Notes: a model not told the origin generated them from the sequence alone. DNA of 64,000 nt from an uncultured Lachnospiraceae bacterium (GCA_910578345.1 CAJTRA010000006.1:83034-147033); one strand, 5' to 3'. Shown: positions 35,337 through 44,985, counted from the stretch's first letter. Translations and numbers: made by a program.

Positions 35337-36394
35337 GACAGAAGATTTTTGCGATCTGTGACAGGGAGGAAGCGTATGCGCTCAGAATGGCGGAATACAT
35401 GCTGGAAAAAATGAGGATTCCATATGCACTGCATTTATTTACGAAAGTGGAGGAACTGGAGAAATTCATGGAACGGGAACAGATTGAGATTCTGTTGATT
35501 GCAGAGAGTGCATTGGAAATGCTGCGGGAGGAGTACATCAGGGGTCAGGTTGTGCAGATGTTTATCCTGCAGGAGAATGACATGCAGGAATCTGACATGA
35601 AAGAGAATCTGGTACAAAGGAACGAGAGGCAGGAACGCGGTGTACCAGTATCTTACATCAGTAAATTCCAGAGTCCGGAGAGGATCGTTGCCACGCTTTT
35701 AGAATCGGCACAAGGATTGGCGGACTGGTGCCGGATAGGGACGCAGACGTCAGAGGAGGTGAAATTGATCGGGGTTTATTCACCGGTTAAACGTTGTCTG
35801 CAGACGACCTTCGCACTGACAATGGGGCAGATTCTGGCGCGGGAGCACAAAGTGTTGTATTTCAACTTAGAGAGCTATTCTGGGTTTGGACAGATGCTGG
35901 GACGGGAATTTCTCGCAGATGTAACGGATGTTATGTACTATTTCAGATGCGATAAAGACAAATTGGCACTGCATCTGCCGTCAATTGTACAGAACATCAA
36001 TGGGTTGGACTATATACCACCGATGCAGTCCCAGACGGAATTATGGGAAACAGATGGGAGACAGTGGCTGGAACTGTGCAGAAAGATTGTGGAGGTTGGA
36101 GGGTATGAGTATATCATATTAGATCTGGATGATGGAATGAGCGGGCTGTTTGATCTGTTGCGGGAGTGTTATAAGATCTATACGATTACGCGGGACGACA
36201 GTTTTGCGGTGGCGAAGCTGAATCAATATGAACAGATCCTGAAGTTTCATGAACTGGAGGAGATTGCGGATAAGACTGTAAAATGCAGGTTTCCGGTTTT
36301 TAAGGAAGTACCTGTGAATCTGGAATTGATGACACACGGAGAACTGGCAGGATATGTGAAAGCCATTATCAGAGAGGATCTGTATGGAAAGTAA
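35333..36394 (+). CDS. tadZ: TadZ/CpaE-like pilus localisation protein
   Basis: This 353-residue protein has a receiver-like N-terminal domain (1-130, without a clear phospho-Asp) and a ParA/MinD-like C-terminal domain. The P-loop position reads GVYSPVKRCLQTTFA and lacks the normal KGGxGKT, as in other atypical TadZ proteins. Later motifs such as YIILDLDDG are present. TadZ directs the pilus machine to its site in the cell, at the inner face of the membrane. The TTG start overlaps the peptidase stop, and the tadA start lies inside its last codons. Confidence 0.85.
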   Translation: MRQKIFAICDREEAYALRMAEYMLEKMRIPYALHLFTKVEELEKFMEREQIEILLIAESALEMLREEYIRGQVVQMFILQENDMQESDMKENLVQRNERQERGVPVSYISKFQSPERIVATLLESAQGLADWCRIGTQTSEEVKLIGVYSPVKRCLQTTFALTMGQILAREHKVLYFNLESYSGFGQMLGREFLADVTDVMYYFRCDKDKLALHLPSIVQNINGLDYIPPMQSQTELWETDGRQWLELCRKIVEVGGYEYIILDLDDGMSGLFDLLRECYKIYTITRDDSFAVAKLNQYEQILKFHELEEIADKTVKCRFPVFKEVPVNLELMTHGELAGYVKAIIREDLYGK

Positions 36395-37604
36395 GGAGGC
36401 ACGAAAGAGGAGACTAAGGGAAAAGCTGGCGGAAAGCATCGACTATTCTGCAGAGAAGTCGGACGAAGAAATTCAGGAGCTGATTGACGAAATGCTGACG
36501 AAAGAGAGCAAGATCGTACCGCTGGGGTTAGCAGAACGGGGACAGCTTCGGAGGGAATTATTTCATGCTGTCCGTAAGCTGGACATCCTGCAGGATCTAA
36601 TCGATGATACGCAGATCACGGAGATCATGATCAATGGGGCTGACAATATTTTTATGGAAAAGGCCGGAAGGCTTATGCGGAGTGATCTGCGGTTTGAGAG
36701 CAAAGAGCAGCTACAGAACGTGATCCAGCAGATTGTGGCGGGCTGCAACAGAGTGGTCAATGAAGCGTCTCCGATCGTGGATGCAAGATTGCAGAATGGT
36801 TCCCGTGTCAATATAGTTCTTGATCCGGTGGCGCTAAATGGCCCTATTGTGACGATACGTCGTTTCCCGGACAAACCGATCATGATGGAAGACCTGATCG
36901 CCTATGGATCGATTGACAGGGAGGTAAGCATGTGGCTGCAGAAGCTTGTACAGGCGAAGTATAATATCATGATCAGCGGCGGAACGGGTTCTGGAAAGAC
37001 AACTTTTTTAAATGCGTTATCTTATTATATCCCGAAGGAAGAACGTGTTATCACAATTGAGGATAATGCGGAGCTGCAGCTCCTTGGACTGCCCAATCTG
37101 GTTCGCATGGAGAAACGAAATGCCAATGTGGAGGGATGCAGTGAGATCAGTATACGGGATTTGATCAAAACATCTTTGAGAATGCGTCCGGACAGGATTA
37201 TTGTCGGAGAAGTCAGAGGCGGCGAAGCATTTGACATGATGCAGTGTTTCAATACCGGGCACGACGGTTCCATGTCAACAGGGCATGCCAATAGCTGTGA
37301 GGATATGTTAAGCCGTCTGGAGAATATGATTTTGATGGGAATCGAGATTCCACTCGTGGCAATCAGACAGCAGATCGCTTCCGGTGTGGATATCATCGTT
37401 CATCTGGGGCGGCTGCGGGACCGGTCCAGAAGAGTGATGGAGATCACAGAGGTTCTGGGATACGAGAAAGACAAGATAGCGCTTCAGGTTCTGTACCGGT
37501 TTAGCGAAACAGGAGAGGACGCAGAGGGCAGAGTACAGGGAATTCTGCAGAAGAAGGGGGAATTGTCATATGTCGAAAAACTACAGACTGCCGGATTACG
37601 GTGA
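36384..37604 (+). CDS. tadA: Tad pilus secretion ATPase TadA/CpaF
   Basis: This 406-residue hexameric ATPase of the type II/IV secretion family drives pilus assembly. It has an N-terminal helical region, then VDARLQNGSRVNIV, Walker A ISGGTGSGKTTFLNAL (about 194-208), the Asp box VITIEDNAELQL, Walker B RIIVGEVRGGEAFDMMQ and the His box HDGSMSTGHAN. All ATPase motifs are intact. It overlaps tadZ by 11 bases and tadB by 35, so translation is coupled. Confidence 0.95.
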   Translation: MESKEARKRRLREKLAESIDYSAEKSDEEIQELIDEMLTKESKIVPLGLAERGQLRRELFHAVRKLDILQDLIDDTQITEIMINGADNIFMEKAGRLMRSDLRFESKEQLQNVIQQIVAGCNRVVNEASPIVDARLQNGSRVNIVLDPVALNGPIVTIRRFPDKPIMMEDLIAYGSIDREVSMWLQKLVQAKYNIMISGGTGSGKTTFLNALSYYIPKEERVITIEDNAELQLLGLPNLVRMEKRNANVEGCSEISIRDLIKTSLRMRPDRIIVGEVRGGEAFDMMQCFNTGHDGSMSTGHANSCEDMLSRLENMILMGIEIPLVAIRQQIASGVDIIVHLGRLRDRSRRVMEITEVLGYEKDKIALQVLYRFSETGEDAEGRVQGILQKKGELSYVEKLQTAGLR

Positions 37605-38328
37605 CTATCATTTACAGGGGAGGGAAGGGGTATTATGCGTTCTGGAAGGAGCGGTGATCGTCATAACGATCGGTTATTTCTTCTATCATTCATGGATTGC
37701 CTGTCTGTGTCTTGTACCAGTACTCTTCCTGTTTCTAAAAGACAGGAAGAAGGAGCTTGCGCGGAAGCGAAGACAGGCGCTGGGAATGCAGTTTAAGGAG
37801 ATGATCCTTTCCGTGGCGGCAAATCAAAGGGCGGGTTATTCGATCGAGAATGCATTCAGAGAGTCTTATCGGGACATGGAGATGCTGTATGGTGCTAAGG
37901 AACTGATTTGTGTGGAGATCAGACATATCATGGTCGGCCTGGACAATAATGTGGTGCTGGAAAAGCTGCTGTATGATCTGGGCGTGCGAAGCCATGAGCC
38001 GGATATCATGCAGTTTGCAGAGGTCTTCCATATTGCCAAGAGAAGCGGAGGCAATATGACGGATATTCTGGCCAAAACAGCGGCAGTGATCGAACAGAAG
38101 ATGGACACGGATAAGGAGATACAGCTTATGATCAGTGCAAAGAGGCTGGAACAGAAGATCATGAATGCAGTTCCGTTTTTGATTATCTTCTATGTGAGCA
38201 GCACGTCCAGAGGTTTTTTTGATGTATTGTATCACAATCTGGCGGGTATTACGGTGATGACAGTCTGCCTTGGATTCTACGGGGCAGCGTATAAGCTGTC
38301 CAAGAGGATCGTAGAGATTGAAGTCTGA
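37570..38328 (+). CDS. tadB: Tad inner-membrane platform protein TadB
   Basis: This 252-residue T2SSF-family membrane protein has a pair of helices at about 20-60, the conserved cytoplasmic T2SSF helix bundle (QFKEMILSVAANQRAGYSIENAF, then AEVFHIAKRSGGNMTDIL) and two C-terminal helices. It forms the membrane platform with TadC. It is shorter than typical TadB (about 300 residues) at the N-terminus. Its ATG overlaps the end of tadA. Confidence 0.85.
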   Translation: MSKNYRLPDYGDYHLQGREGVLCVLEGAVIVITIGYFFYHSWIACLCLVPVLFLFLKDRKKELARKRRQALGMQFKEMILSVAANQRAGYSIENAFRESYRDMEMLYGAKELICVEIRHIMVGLDNNVVLEKLLYDLGVRSHEPDIMQFAEVFHIAKRSGGNMTDILAKTAAVIEQKMDTDKEIQLMISAKRLEQKIMNAVPFLIIFYVSSTSRGFFDVLYHNLAGITVMTVCLGFYGAAYKLSKRIVEIEV

Positions 38329-38358
38329 TGATAATGATCTCAGGAATGAGAGGTAAAG

Positions 38359-39816
38359 ATGATATATATTTATGCAGCAATATTATGCGGTTATCTGGTG
38401 TTGTGGATGGTATCCTGGCGGGAGGAAGGGAAAGGACCTTTTTGGAGAATGGCTTCGTATTTTGTGCGCAGAGGGCAGACAAGACGGAAGAAGACAGGAA
38501 GAAAGCACAGTTGGCAGCAGGAGATATACCGCAGACAGTTAGGCAATAAATTAAAGACGCTGCAGCCCGGACTGGCAGTCCAGGCACAGGTGAAGAATTA
38601 CTATGCATCGCAGTACAGGGCGCTTTTACTGATAGGTTTTGTGGGAACGGTATTATGTCTGGGGATCTGGATCGCAGCGCACAGCAGTCCGCTTCTGCAG
38701 GAGGGCAGTTATTTGCAGAGAAATCCATACGGAGCAGGAGACGTACCGGTTGCACTGAAAGCACAGGTGGAAGGAAATGAGGAGGAACTTTTTGAGTATA
38801 TTGTGGAAGAGAGAAAGTACACAGCAGAGGAAGCAGAGAAATTATATACAAAGGCGGTGAGGATTCTGCCGGGTGTCATACAAGGGCAGAATCAGAGTCT
38901 TGAAGATGTGCGGACTCATCTGGATCTGATCACGGAATTGGAGGGATATCCCTTTACGATCTCATGGGAGAGCGATGATTACTCAGTGATCAATACAGAC
39001 GGAACTGTAGATAATGAAACGTTAAAAGAAGGAGTCAATGTAGCGCTGACAGCGCATTTTCAGTATGAGGAATGGGATTGGGACTATCAGATGTTTGTAA
39101 GAGTCAATCCCATGGTCTATACAAAGCAGGAACTTTTGCGACAGAAAATTGAGCAGTTGCTGCATCTGCAGGAAGAACGCACCGGAAGTAAGGAGAATAT
39201 GATTCTGCCGGTACAGGTAGGATCCTTGCCCATTACCTGGAAGGAAGTCATAGAAGATAGCAGCGGCTATCTGCTTCTTCTGATCCTGGCAGCAGCGGCC
39301 TGCCTGTACTGGACAAGGGGCAGAGAACTGGACAGACAACTGGAGAACCGAAGACAGCAATTAATGATGGATTACCCGGAGATTGTCAATAAGCTGGCGC
39401 TGTATATGGGAGCCGGCATGACGATTAGAAACGCTTTCTTTAAGATGGGGGAGGATTATAAGAGACAACAGAAATCGAGTAAACGCTATGCATACGAAGA
39501 AATCTTGATGACATGTTATGAATTGCAGAGCGGTCGGTCGGAGAAGGAGGCTTATGATCACTTTGGAAAAAGATGTCAGGTGCAGGCTTACAGGAAGCTG
39601 AGCACGCTGTTGTCACAAAATCTGCGAAAAGGCAGCAATGATTTGTTGAAAATATTACGGCAGGAAGCTGACAATGCCTTTGCAGAGAGAAAGAGCCTGG
39701 CGAAGAAACTGGGCGAGGAAGCTGGCACAAAGCTGCTTCTGCCAATGATGATGATGCTATGTATTGTGATGGTAATTATTATGATTCCGGCGTATTTTTC
39801 GTTCATGATCCAGTAA
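38359..39816 (+). CDS. tadC: TadC-like platform protein with large outer insert
   Basis: This 485-residue protein ends in a T2SSF-type bundle (YPEIVNKLALYMGAGMTIRNAF, KLSTLLSQNLRKGSNDLLKI) and a final helix pair like TadC. Unlike ordinary TadC of about 300 residues, it has an extra segment of about 185 residues between hydrophobic helices at about 90-110 and 300-315, which should lie outside the membrane. The insert has an ERKYTAEEAEKLYTKA helix and beta strands; no known domain recognised. It might contact pilin or the cell wall. A 160-base gap with hairpins follows before the pilin gene. Confidence 0.75.
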   Translation: MIYIYAAILCGYLVLWMVSWREEGKGPFWRMASYFVRRGQTRRKKTGRKHSWQQEIYRRQLGNKLKTLQPGLAVQAQVKNYYASQYRALLLIGFVGTVLCLGIWIAAHSSPLLQEGSYLQRNPYGAGDVPVALKAQVEGNEEELFEYIVEERKYTAEEAEKLYTKAVRILPGVIQGQNQSLEDVRTHLDLITELEGYPFTISWESDDYSVINTDGTVDNETLKEGVNVALTAHFQYEEWDWDYQMFVRVNPMVYTKQELLRQKIEQLLHLQEERTGSKENMILPVQVGSLPITWKEVIEDSSGYLLLLILAAAACLYWTRGRELDRQLENRRQQLMMDYPEIVNKLALYMGAGMTIRNAFFKMGEDYKRQQKSSKRYAYEEILMTCYELQSGRSEKEAYDHFGKRCQVQAYRKLSTLLSQNLRKGSNDLLKILRQEADNAFAERKSLAKKLGEEAGTKLLLPMMMMLCIVMVIIMIPAYFSFMIQ

Positions 39817-39978
39817 CTGGAGAGACTCAGTCAGGCGGCGATCAAGCATATGGACGCACCTGCGCAGCGGCAATATCCTGACCGATCAGGGATTCTTTGA
39901 CAGTTATGGGGTATATGGCGCTTGCGCCGGATTGGCAGTAAGCGGTATGATGCAAATAAAATTACAGGAGGAAAAAGG

Positions 39979-40179
39979 ATGTTGAAGAGAAAAGAAAAAA
40001 CGAATTTAAAAGGACTGCGGGATTTCTGGCGGGAAGAGGAAGGTATGGGCACAGTGGAGATCATACTGATCATCGTGGTGTTGATCGGGCTGGTTATTAT
40101 CTTTAAGACACAGCTTCGTTCCCTGGTACAGAAAGTCTTCGAGAAGATCACAAGAGACAGCAATACGGTAATGTCATGA
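39979..40179 (+). CDS. flp: Flp-type IVb pilin
   Basis: This 66-residue prepilin has a positively charged leader ending REEEG at about 19-23, then MGTVEIILIIVVLIGLVIIF, the hydrophobic assembly helix with the key Glu five residues after the cut. A short charged tail follows. The major pilus subunit is cut by an A24 peptidase of this operon. The start at 39979 follows AGGAGG at 39966-39971. The upstream gap of about 160 bases contains short hairpins (for example GGCGC-TT-GCGCC near 39928) that could raise pilin relative to platform genes. Confidence 0.88.
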   Translation: MLKRKEKTNLKGLRDFWREEEGMGTVEIILIIVVLIGLVIIFKTQLRSLVQKVFEKITRDSNTVMS

Positions 40180-41591
40180 GGAAAGGGTACATAACGGTAT
40201 TCCTGGCATTATCTCTCACATTGATTCTGTCCCTTGTATTTACGGTAATAGAAGGGGCACGAATCAGTGCCATACGCATGAAATTCGAGTGTGTAGCAGA
40301 CATTGGCATGAATTCGGTGCTGGCAGAGTATCACAGGGAACTGCTGGAACAATATGATCTTTTGTTTGTAGACACTACTTATGGCGCCAGACAAGCAGGC
40401 ATCGGGAATACAGAAGCGCATCTGAAACAATATATGCAGAAAAATCTGCTGCCGGGAGGCGGCAGAGATTTTCTGGCAATGTCGGCAGATCAGGTTAAGA
40501 TCGTCCAGTACTCCATTGCATCGGATGAAGCAGGCGCCGTGCTCAAACGACAAGTCAGCGACTATATGTCGGATTATCCGCTGGGAGCAGTCTTAGAGAA
40601 GATGAATCTGGGGACTTCGCAGCTTGAACAGTATGGACTGGAGACGAGAGATGTGGGAGCAGAGCGGGCGCGGTATGAGGCAAGGATCGAGGAGATCGGA
40701 CTTCCAGAGGAGGAAGTGGAAGAAGGAGTTTTTCAGGAAGTGCCGCTCAATAATCCCGCAGATGTAGCCAATGCGACAAGAAGCAGCGGCGTGTTGAATC
40801 TGGTGCTGGAGAATCCGTCTGCAGTCTCAGCGGTTAAGGTCAATTTGAATGACTATATTTCCCATCGGACATGTCTGCGGGGAACAGGTATGTGTAAAGA
40901 GGCGGCAGCAATATCCGGTAAGCCGAATGAACTGGCATTTCAGGCATATCTGTTTGAAAAATGCGGCTATTATGGTCATGAGATGGAGAAATCTCTGTTG
41001 AAGTATCAGATTGAGTATCTTGTGGCGGGCAGGGATGTGGACTGGGAGAATCTGGAAGCTGTTGCAAAGAGGCTTCTGTGCTGGCGTGAGGTTGCAAATG
41101 TCATCTATATTCTATCGGATTCAGCAAAAGTTGCGGAGGCAAAGGCAATGGCCGGAGCGCTGGCAGCGGTGCTTATGTGTCCGGCATTATTAGAGCCAGT
41201 GGCCTATACGATCTTATTTGCCTGGGCCTATGTAGAAAGCCTGCAGGATGTCAAGACGCTTCTCTCAGGCGGTAGAGTGCCGATCATCAAGACGGCAGCC
41301 GACTGGAAGACGGGAATTAACAGCCTGACGAATGTGAGGGGAAGTCTTGTGGCGGACGAGGGCGGCAGGGGTTTGAACTACAGAGAGTATCTGCAGCTTA
41401 TGCTCTTTTTGCAGAACCCGGAGAAGCGGACATTTTGCGCAATGGATGTCATGGAGATGGATATCCGCAGGACACCGGGCAATGCAGGATTTCGGCTGGA
41501 CGCCTGTTTTGATACTTACCAGGCAAAACTCTCCGTGTCGAGTCAATTTGGCTATGCCTACGAGATGACCAGGGCATATGGATTTTATTAG
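40176..41591 (+). CDS. DUF5702 protein of the tad operon
   Basis: This 471-residue secreted/membrane protein starts MRKGYITVFLALSLTLILSL, a TadG/TadE-like N-terminal helix with a short basic lead. The rest should lie outside: a region starting RMKFECVADIGMNSVLAEYH, a YDLLFVDTTYG strand, and a hydrophobic helix pair at about 325-350. It matches DUF5702, common in Clostridial tad loci and probably a minor pilin-like or adhesin component. Its ATG overlaps the pilin stop, so the two are coupled. Confidence 0.82.
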   Translation: MRKGYITVFLALSLTLILSLVFTVIEGARISAIRMKFECVADIGMNSVLAEYHRELLEQYDLLFVDTTYGARQAGIGNTEAHLKQYMQKNLLPGGGRDFLAMSADQVKIVQYSIASDEAGAVLKRQVSDYMSDYPLGAVLEKMNLGTSQLEQYGLETRDVGAERARYEARIEEIGLPEEEVEEGVFQEVPLNNPADVANATRSSGVLNLVLENPSAVSAVKVNLNDYISHRTCLRGTGMCKEAAAISGKPNELAFQAYLFEKCGYYGHEMEKSLLKYQIEYLVAGRDVDWENLEAVAKRLLCWREVANVIYILSDSAKVAEAKAMAGALAAVLMCPALLEPVAYTILFAWAYVESLQDVKTLLSGGRVPIIKTAADWKTGINSLTNVRGSLVADEGGRGLNYREYLQLMLFLQNPEKRTFCAMDVMEMDIRRTPGNAGFRLDACFDTYQAKLSVSSQFGYAYEMTRAYGFY

Positions 41592-41750
41592 AGGGAAGGA
41601 CGTGGGAGGTGATCAAAGATGCCCTTTTTACAGTTTATGCAGCATTATTCTAAAAAATCGACAGCACATTCTCTCCGGGCAGATCTTGATACCGATCAAG
41701 GTGGTCAAATCATTCTACTTATCTGCAGACTGCTAAAGAGGGTGTCTTTG

Positions 41751-42566
41751 ATGATCTTCCATACGAGGAACAATGGCAAAGGGAAAGGGTCTATGACGTT
41801 AGAGGCAGTCTTTGCGCTTCCCTTTTTCCTGTTTGCTGTGATTAACATTTTGTTCGCAGTCAATATCATAGGAGCGCAGAGCAGGATCAATGCAGCGCTG
41901 CATCAGGTGGGCAATCGAATGGCCTTTTCGGGATCTGTTTATGAGAAGACAATCGGTGGTGTCGTGCCGGACAGCGTAGCTGGTGTTGTGCTGACGAGTT
42001 TGTATGCCAGAGGACAGATCCTGGAATATGTAGGAAGGGATTATCTTGACCAGTCCTGTGTCGTGGGTGGTACAGGGGGTATCTCTATGGCCGGCTCCTC
42101 TGTGATGGAAGAAGGGGATATGATCGATTTACAGGTTTCCTATCGAGTCAGGCCTTTTTCAGATCTTATGGGTTTTCAGGGATTTGTTATGAAGCAGCGC
42201 TATTATGGCAGAGCGTGGACAGGATATGATGTGACACAGTATGTCAGTGATGAACGGCAGGAAGATCCGATGGTGTATGTCACAAAGACAGGGATCGTAT
42301 ACCATATGGACAGGAACTGCACGTATCTAAATCCTGCAGTGGAATCGGCTGCCATGGCATCCCTGGCGGAGAGAAGAAATCAATCTGGCGGGAAATATCG
42401 TCCGTGTGAAATATGCGACGGAGAAAAAGCACAGGGACAGGTCTATATCACGGCACAGGGAAGCAGTTATCATAGCCGGATTCAGTGTTCAGGACTGAAA
42501 CGGACAATTTATACGGTGCCTTTGTCTAAGGCACAGGGGAGAGGAGCGTGTTCGAAATGTGGATAG
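41751..42566 (+). CDS. TadE-like pseudopilin
   Basis: This 271-residue protein has a prepilin-type N-terminus: basic lead, GKGSMTLEAVFALPFFLFAV with the cut expected after Gly and Glu at +5. An outer domain follows. The C-terminal half contains VYHMDRNCTYLNPA, CEICDG and SSYHSRIQCSGLKR with paired Cys/His residues, suggesting a disulfide-bonded or metal-binding module. ATG 41751 has AGAGGGTG upstream. A second candidate, ATG 41619, has an even better GGGAGGTGAT box and would add 44 residues before the leader; it may instead serve a small overlapping frame. Confidence 0.78.
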   Translation: MIFHTRNNGKGKGSMTLEAVFALPFFLFAVINILFAVNIIGAQSRINAALHQVGNRMAFSGSVYEKTIGGVVPDSVAGVVLTSLYARGQILEYVGRDYLDQSCVVGGTGGISMAGSSVMEEGDMIDLQVSYRVRPFSDLMGFQGFVMKQRYYGRAWTGYDVTQYVSDERQEDPMVYVTKTGIVYHMDRNCTYLNPAVESAAMASLAERRNQSGGKYRPCEICDGEKAQGQVYITAQGSSYHSRIQCSGLKRTIYTVPLSKAQGRGACSKCG

Positions 42567-42979
42567 AGGTTGTTCTGTTTCTTCTGCTGGCAGTCTGCGC
42601 GGTGACGGATGGCATAAGGAAAGAGATTCCATTAGTGCTGGTCTGGATTGGGATTGTCTTTGCGGTTATTTGCCAGATACGGGGCGGCATGGAAGAAGGG
42701 AGATGGATGGAGATTGTACTGTCAGTGCTTCCTGGCGCAGCCTTTTGGGGAATCAGCAGGATCAGTGGTGGGAAGGTAGGGTATGGAGACGGGTGGATGT
42801 TAGTGATGATTGGCCTTTTTACGGACTTTAGGCGGTGCTTTATGATTCTGTTAGTCGGATTGATGTTGGAATCAGCGATGGTATTGATCCTGTTAGCGTT
42901 AAGGAGGATCTCAACAGACAAAGAAATGCCGTTTGCGCCGTTTCTGCTGCTGGGAATGGGGGTAGTAGTGTGGTTATAA
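42548..42979 (+). CDS. Second A24 prepilin peptidase
   Basis: This 143-residue membrane protease has its first Asp in AVTDGIRKEIPLVLV (about 20) and its second in VGYGDGW (about 80), with four to five helices. It is the second prepilin peptidase in the same operon and is only distantly like the first, which suggests division of labour, for instance Flp pilin versus TadE-like proteins. GTG 42548 with GGGAGAGGAG upstream (or ATG 42557) overlaps the preceding stop. Confidence 0.82.
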   Translation: MFEMWIEVVLFLLLAVCAVTDGIRKEIPLVLVWIGIVFAVICQIRGGMEEGRWMEIVLSVLPGAAFWGISRISGGKVGYGDGWMLVMIGLFTDFRRCFMILLVGLMLESAMVLILLALRRISTDKEMPFAPFLLLGMGVVVWL

Positions 42980-43488
42980 GGAAAAGGTTAAAAGGTGACA
43001 AGCAAAGCTTAGAGCGGGAGAGGATGGGAGAGAAGAATGCCGCAGGTAAAATATCAGGATGGAGTAGAGGATCTATGACACTGGAAGCTTCCTTCCTGAT
43101 TTCATGGACAGTGTTTCTCTTTGTTTTTTTAATCTATCTGTCGTTCTACTCTTATGACAAATGTGTGCTGTTTCAGGATGCTTATACGGTTTGCTTCCGG
43201 GGAAGCATTCAGAAGGATGAGAATAACGTAGTGCCCTATATCAGCGCCCATATACAGGAACAGTTCGGCAGGAAATATTTTGGAACAGGAAAAGTGCAGG
43301 GAAGCGTTGACAGGAAAGGTCATGTGACGGATGTGACAGGGGAGTGTCAGGTTAAGGTTCCGATCCGGTCGCTCTTTACGATGCATGATGCAAAAGGATG
43401 GAAAATTCGCACGCAGGCGAGGGCGCAGATCATCAATCCCACGCATATAATACGTAAGAGCAGATGGGTGAAAAATGTATTGCCATAA
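42970..43488 (+). CDS. Second TadE-like pseudopilin
   Basis: This protein of about 172 residues has a basic lead and SRGSMTLEASFLISWTVFLF, a prepilin-like cut site (Gly, then Glu at +5) and membrane helix. A short beta-rich outer domain follows, with GSVDRKGHVTDVTGECQVKVP. The start is probably GTG 42970, overlapping the preceding stop with a G-rich ribosome site; ATG 43024 would also keep the whole leader. It is similar in plan to the protein at 41751. Confidence 0.75.
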   Translation: MVIRKRLKGDKQSLERERMGEKNAAGKISGWSRGSMTLEASFLISWTVFLFVFLIYLSFYSYDKCVLFQDAYTVCFRGSIQKDENNVVPYISAHIQEQFGRKYFGTGKVQGSVDRKGHVTDVTGECQVKVPIRSLFTMHDAKGWKIRTQARAQIINPTHIIRKSRWVKNVLP

Positions 43489-43554
43489 GAGACAGATTCT
43501 TTGGTGTTTGCAGTGGGAATCTGTTTTGTCAGGCAGGAAAGAGGGGAAAACAGG

Positions 43555-44967
43555 TTGGAAGCAAAATATTTTAGAGATTATAAGCACAACTATATGATAT
43601 TGCAATGCGGCCAGGAAGCGACAGTTAGAAGCTATCAGTATAAGATCCTGACATCAGATAAGATCAAAGAGATTCTCAGATGTTCTGTACGGCATATTAA
43701 CGGCACTACATATTATTACTATGATATCAGTTCCAGAACGACACTCAAAAGTCTCTATCAGAGCAGCAGAATGTCTTATGAACAGGTGAAAGATCTGCTA
43801 TGCCAGCTTCATGGAATTTACGCCAGATTAGCAGGCTTTTTCCTGGAGGAGTCGGGACTTGTTTTGCTGCCGGAACATATTTACTATGATTTTTCCAGCC
43901 GGAAGTATATTGGGTTGTATTATCCGGATTATCGGCCTGAAAACGGGGCGGTCTATGAACCTTTGATGAATTTCCTGTTAGAGCATATTGATACGGAGGA
44001 CCGTAAACTGGCAGAGAATATGTATCGGATCTGTGAGCTGGCCGGGGAGGCGCATTTTCTCCTGGAAGATGCACTGCAGATTCTGGAGGAAAGAGAAGAA
44101 ATCAGACAAGAGAACGTTTCGGATCAAATAGAGGATCAGAGAAAGCAGAACAGTTTTGCAGAGGAACTGCCGCCGATGGATGCACAGCCAGAAGAGACAG
44201 TGCAGTATAAGAGGAGCTTATTTTATCCTGTATTCACATTGCTTTCGCTGCTTAGTCTGGCAGGCGCGGCGGCAGTCTGCTATCTGTATGAACTGACCCA
44301 GGAGGAAGAGATTGCGCTATATGGGATTATGGCCGTATCGGGGGTCTGTGTTTTGCTCTGTTTATGGGGAAGCTTCCGGGCTGGCAGTAAGAGACAGAAT
44401 GCGGAGAGCGGGAAAAGAGAAAGTATGACAGGAGACGGAGGGTTTGAGGCAGCTTTCGCGGGTATGACAGGAGGTGTGCCGGACAGGGTTTCCAGTGAGC
44501 CCCCTGTTTCCATGAAGGAAATCATAGACAAAGATACCAGTTTCGGGATGGGCGCAGTGCAGGCGGAGTCTGTGAACACAGCATCAGAACACAATGCAGC
44601 GTTTTCCACATCCCAGAAGGATCAGGAGACAGATTACTATGGGAATACCATATTTTTTGATGGAAGTAAGGTAGCGGAACATAAATTATATGCAGCAGAC
44701 AGAAGAAACAAGCAGCATATCCAGCTGCAGCAGTTTCCCTGTACGATTGGCAAGATGGCGGGATGCGTCGATCATGTGCTTGCGGATAATTCTGTGAGCA
44801 GGATTCATGCCAGATTTGACAGGCAGGGAGATAAGATTCTGTTGACAGATATGAATTCGACAAACGGAACTTACAAGAATGGTCTGCGTATGCAGCCACA
44901 GGAAACGGTGGAGATTGAACCGGGAGATGAGATCCGGTTTGGAAGTCTGAATTACTGCTATCGATAG
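43555..44967 (+). CDS. DUF6382 and FHA domain protein
   Basis: This 470-residue protein has DUF6382 at residues 1-180 (EAKYFRDYKHNYMIL start, ARLAGFFLEESGLVLLPEHIYYDF), a kinase-like helper fold with no catalytic motifs. Two membrane helices lie at about 225-275. A variable linker is followed by an FHA phosphothreonine-binding domain at about 385-470 (IGKMAG, NSVSRIHARFDRQGD, MNSTNGTYKNGLRM, all key residues present). It likely links Ser/Thr kinase signalling to pilus assembly, since these genes regularly close tad operons. TTG 43555 has GAGGGG eight bases upstream. Confidence 0.82.
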   Translation: MEAKYFRDYKHNYMILQCGQEATVRSYQYKILTSDKIKEILRCSVRHINGTTYYYYDISSRTTLKSLYQSSRMSYEQVKDLLCQLHGIYARLAGFFLEESGLVLLPEHIYYDFSSRKYIGLYYPDYRPENGAVYEPLMNFLLEHIDTEDRKLAENMYRICELAGEAHFLLEDALQILEEREEIRQENVSDQIEDQRKQNSFAEELPPMDAQPEETVQYKRSLFYPVFTLLSLLSLAGAAAVCYLYELTQEEEIALYGIMAVSGVCVLLCLWGSFRAGSKRQNAESGKRESMTGDGGFEAAFAGMTGGVPDRVSSEPPVSMKEIIDKDTSFGMGAVQAESVNTASEHNAAFSTSQKDQETDYYGNTIFFDGSKVAEHKLYAADRRNKQHIQLQQFPCTIGKMAGCVDHVLADNSVSRIHARFDRQGDKILLTDMNSTNGTYKNGLRMQPQETVEIEPGDEIRFGSLNYCYR

Positions 44968-44985
44968 GTAAAGAGATGCTTTTAT

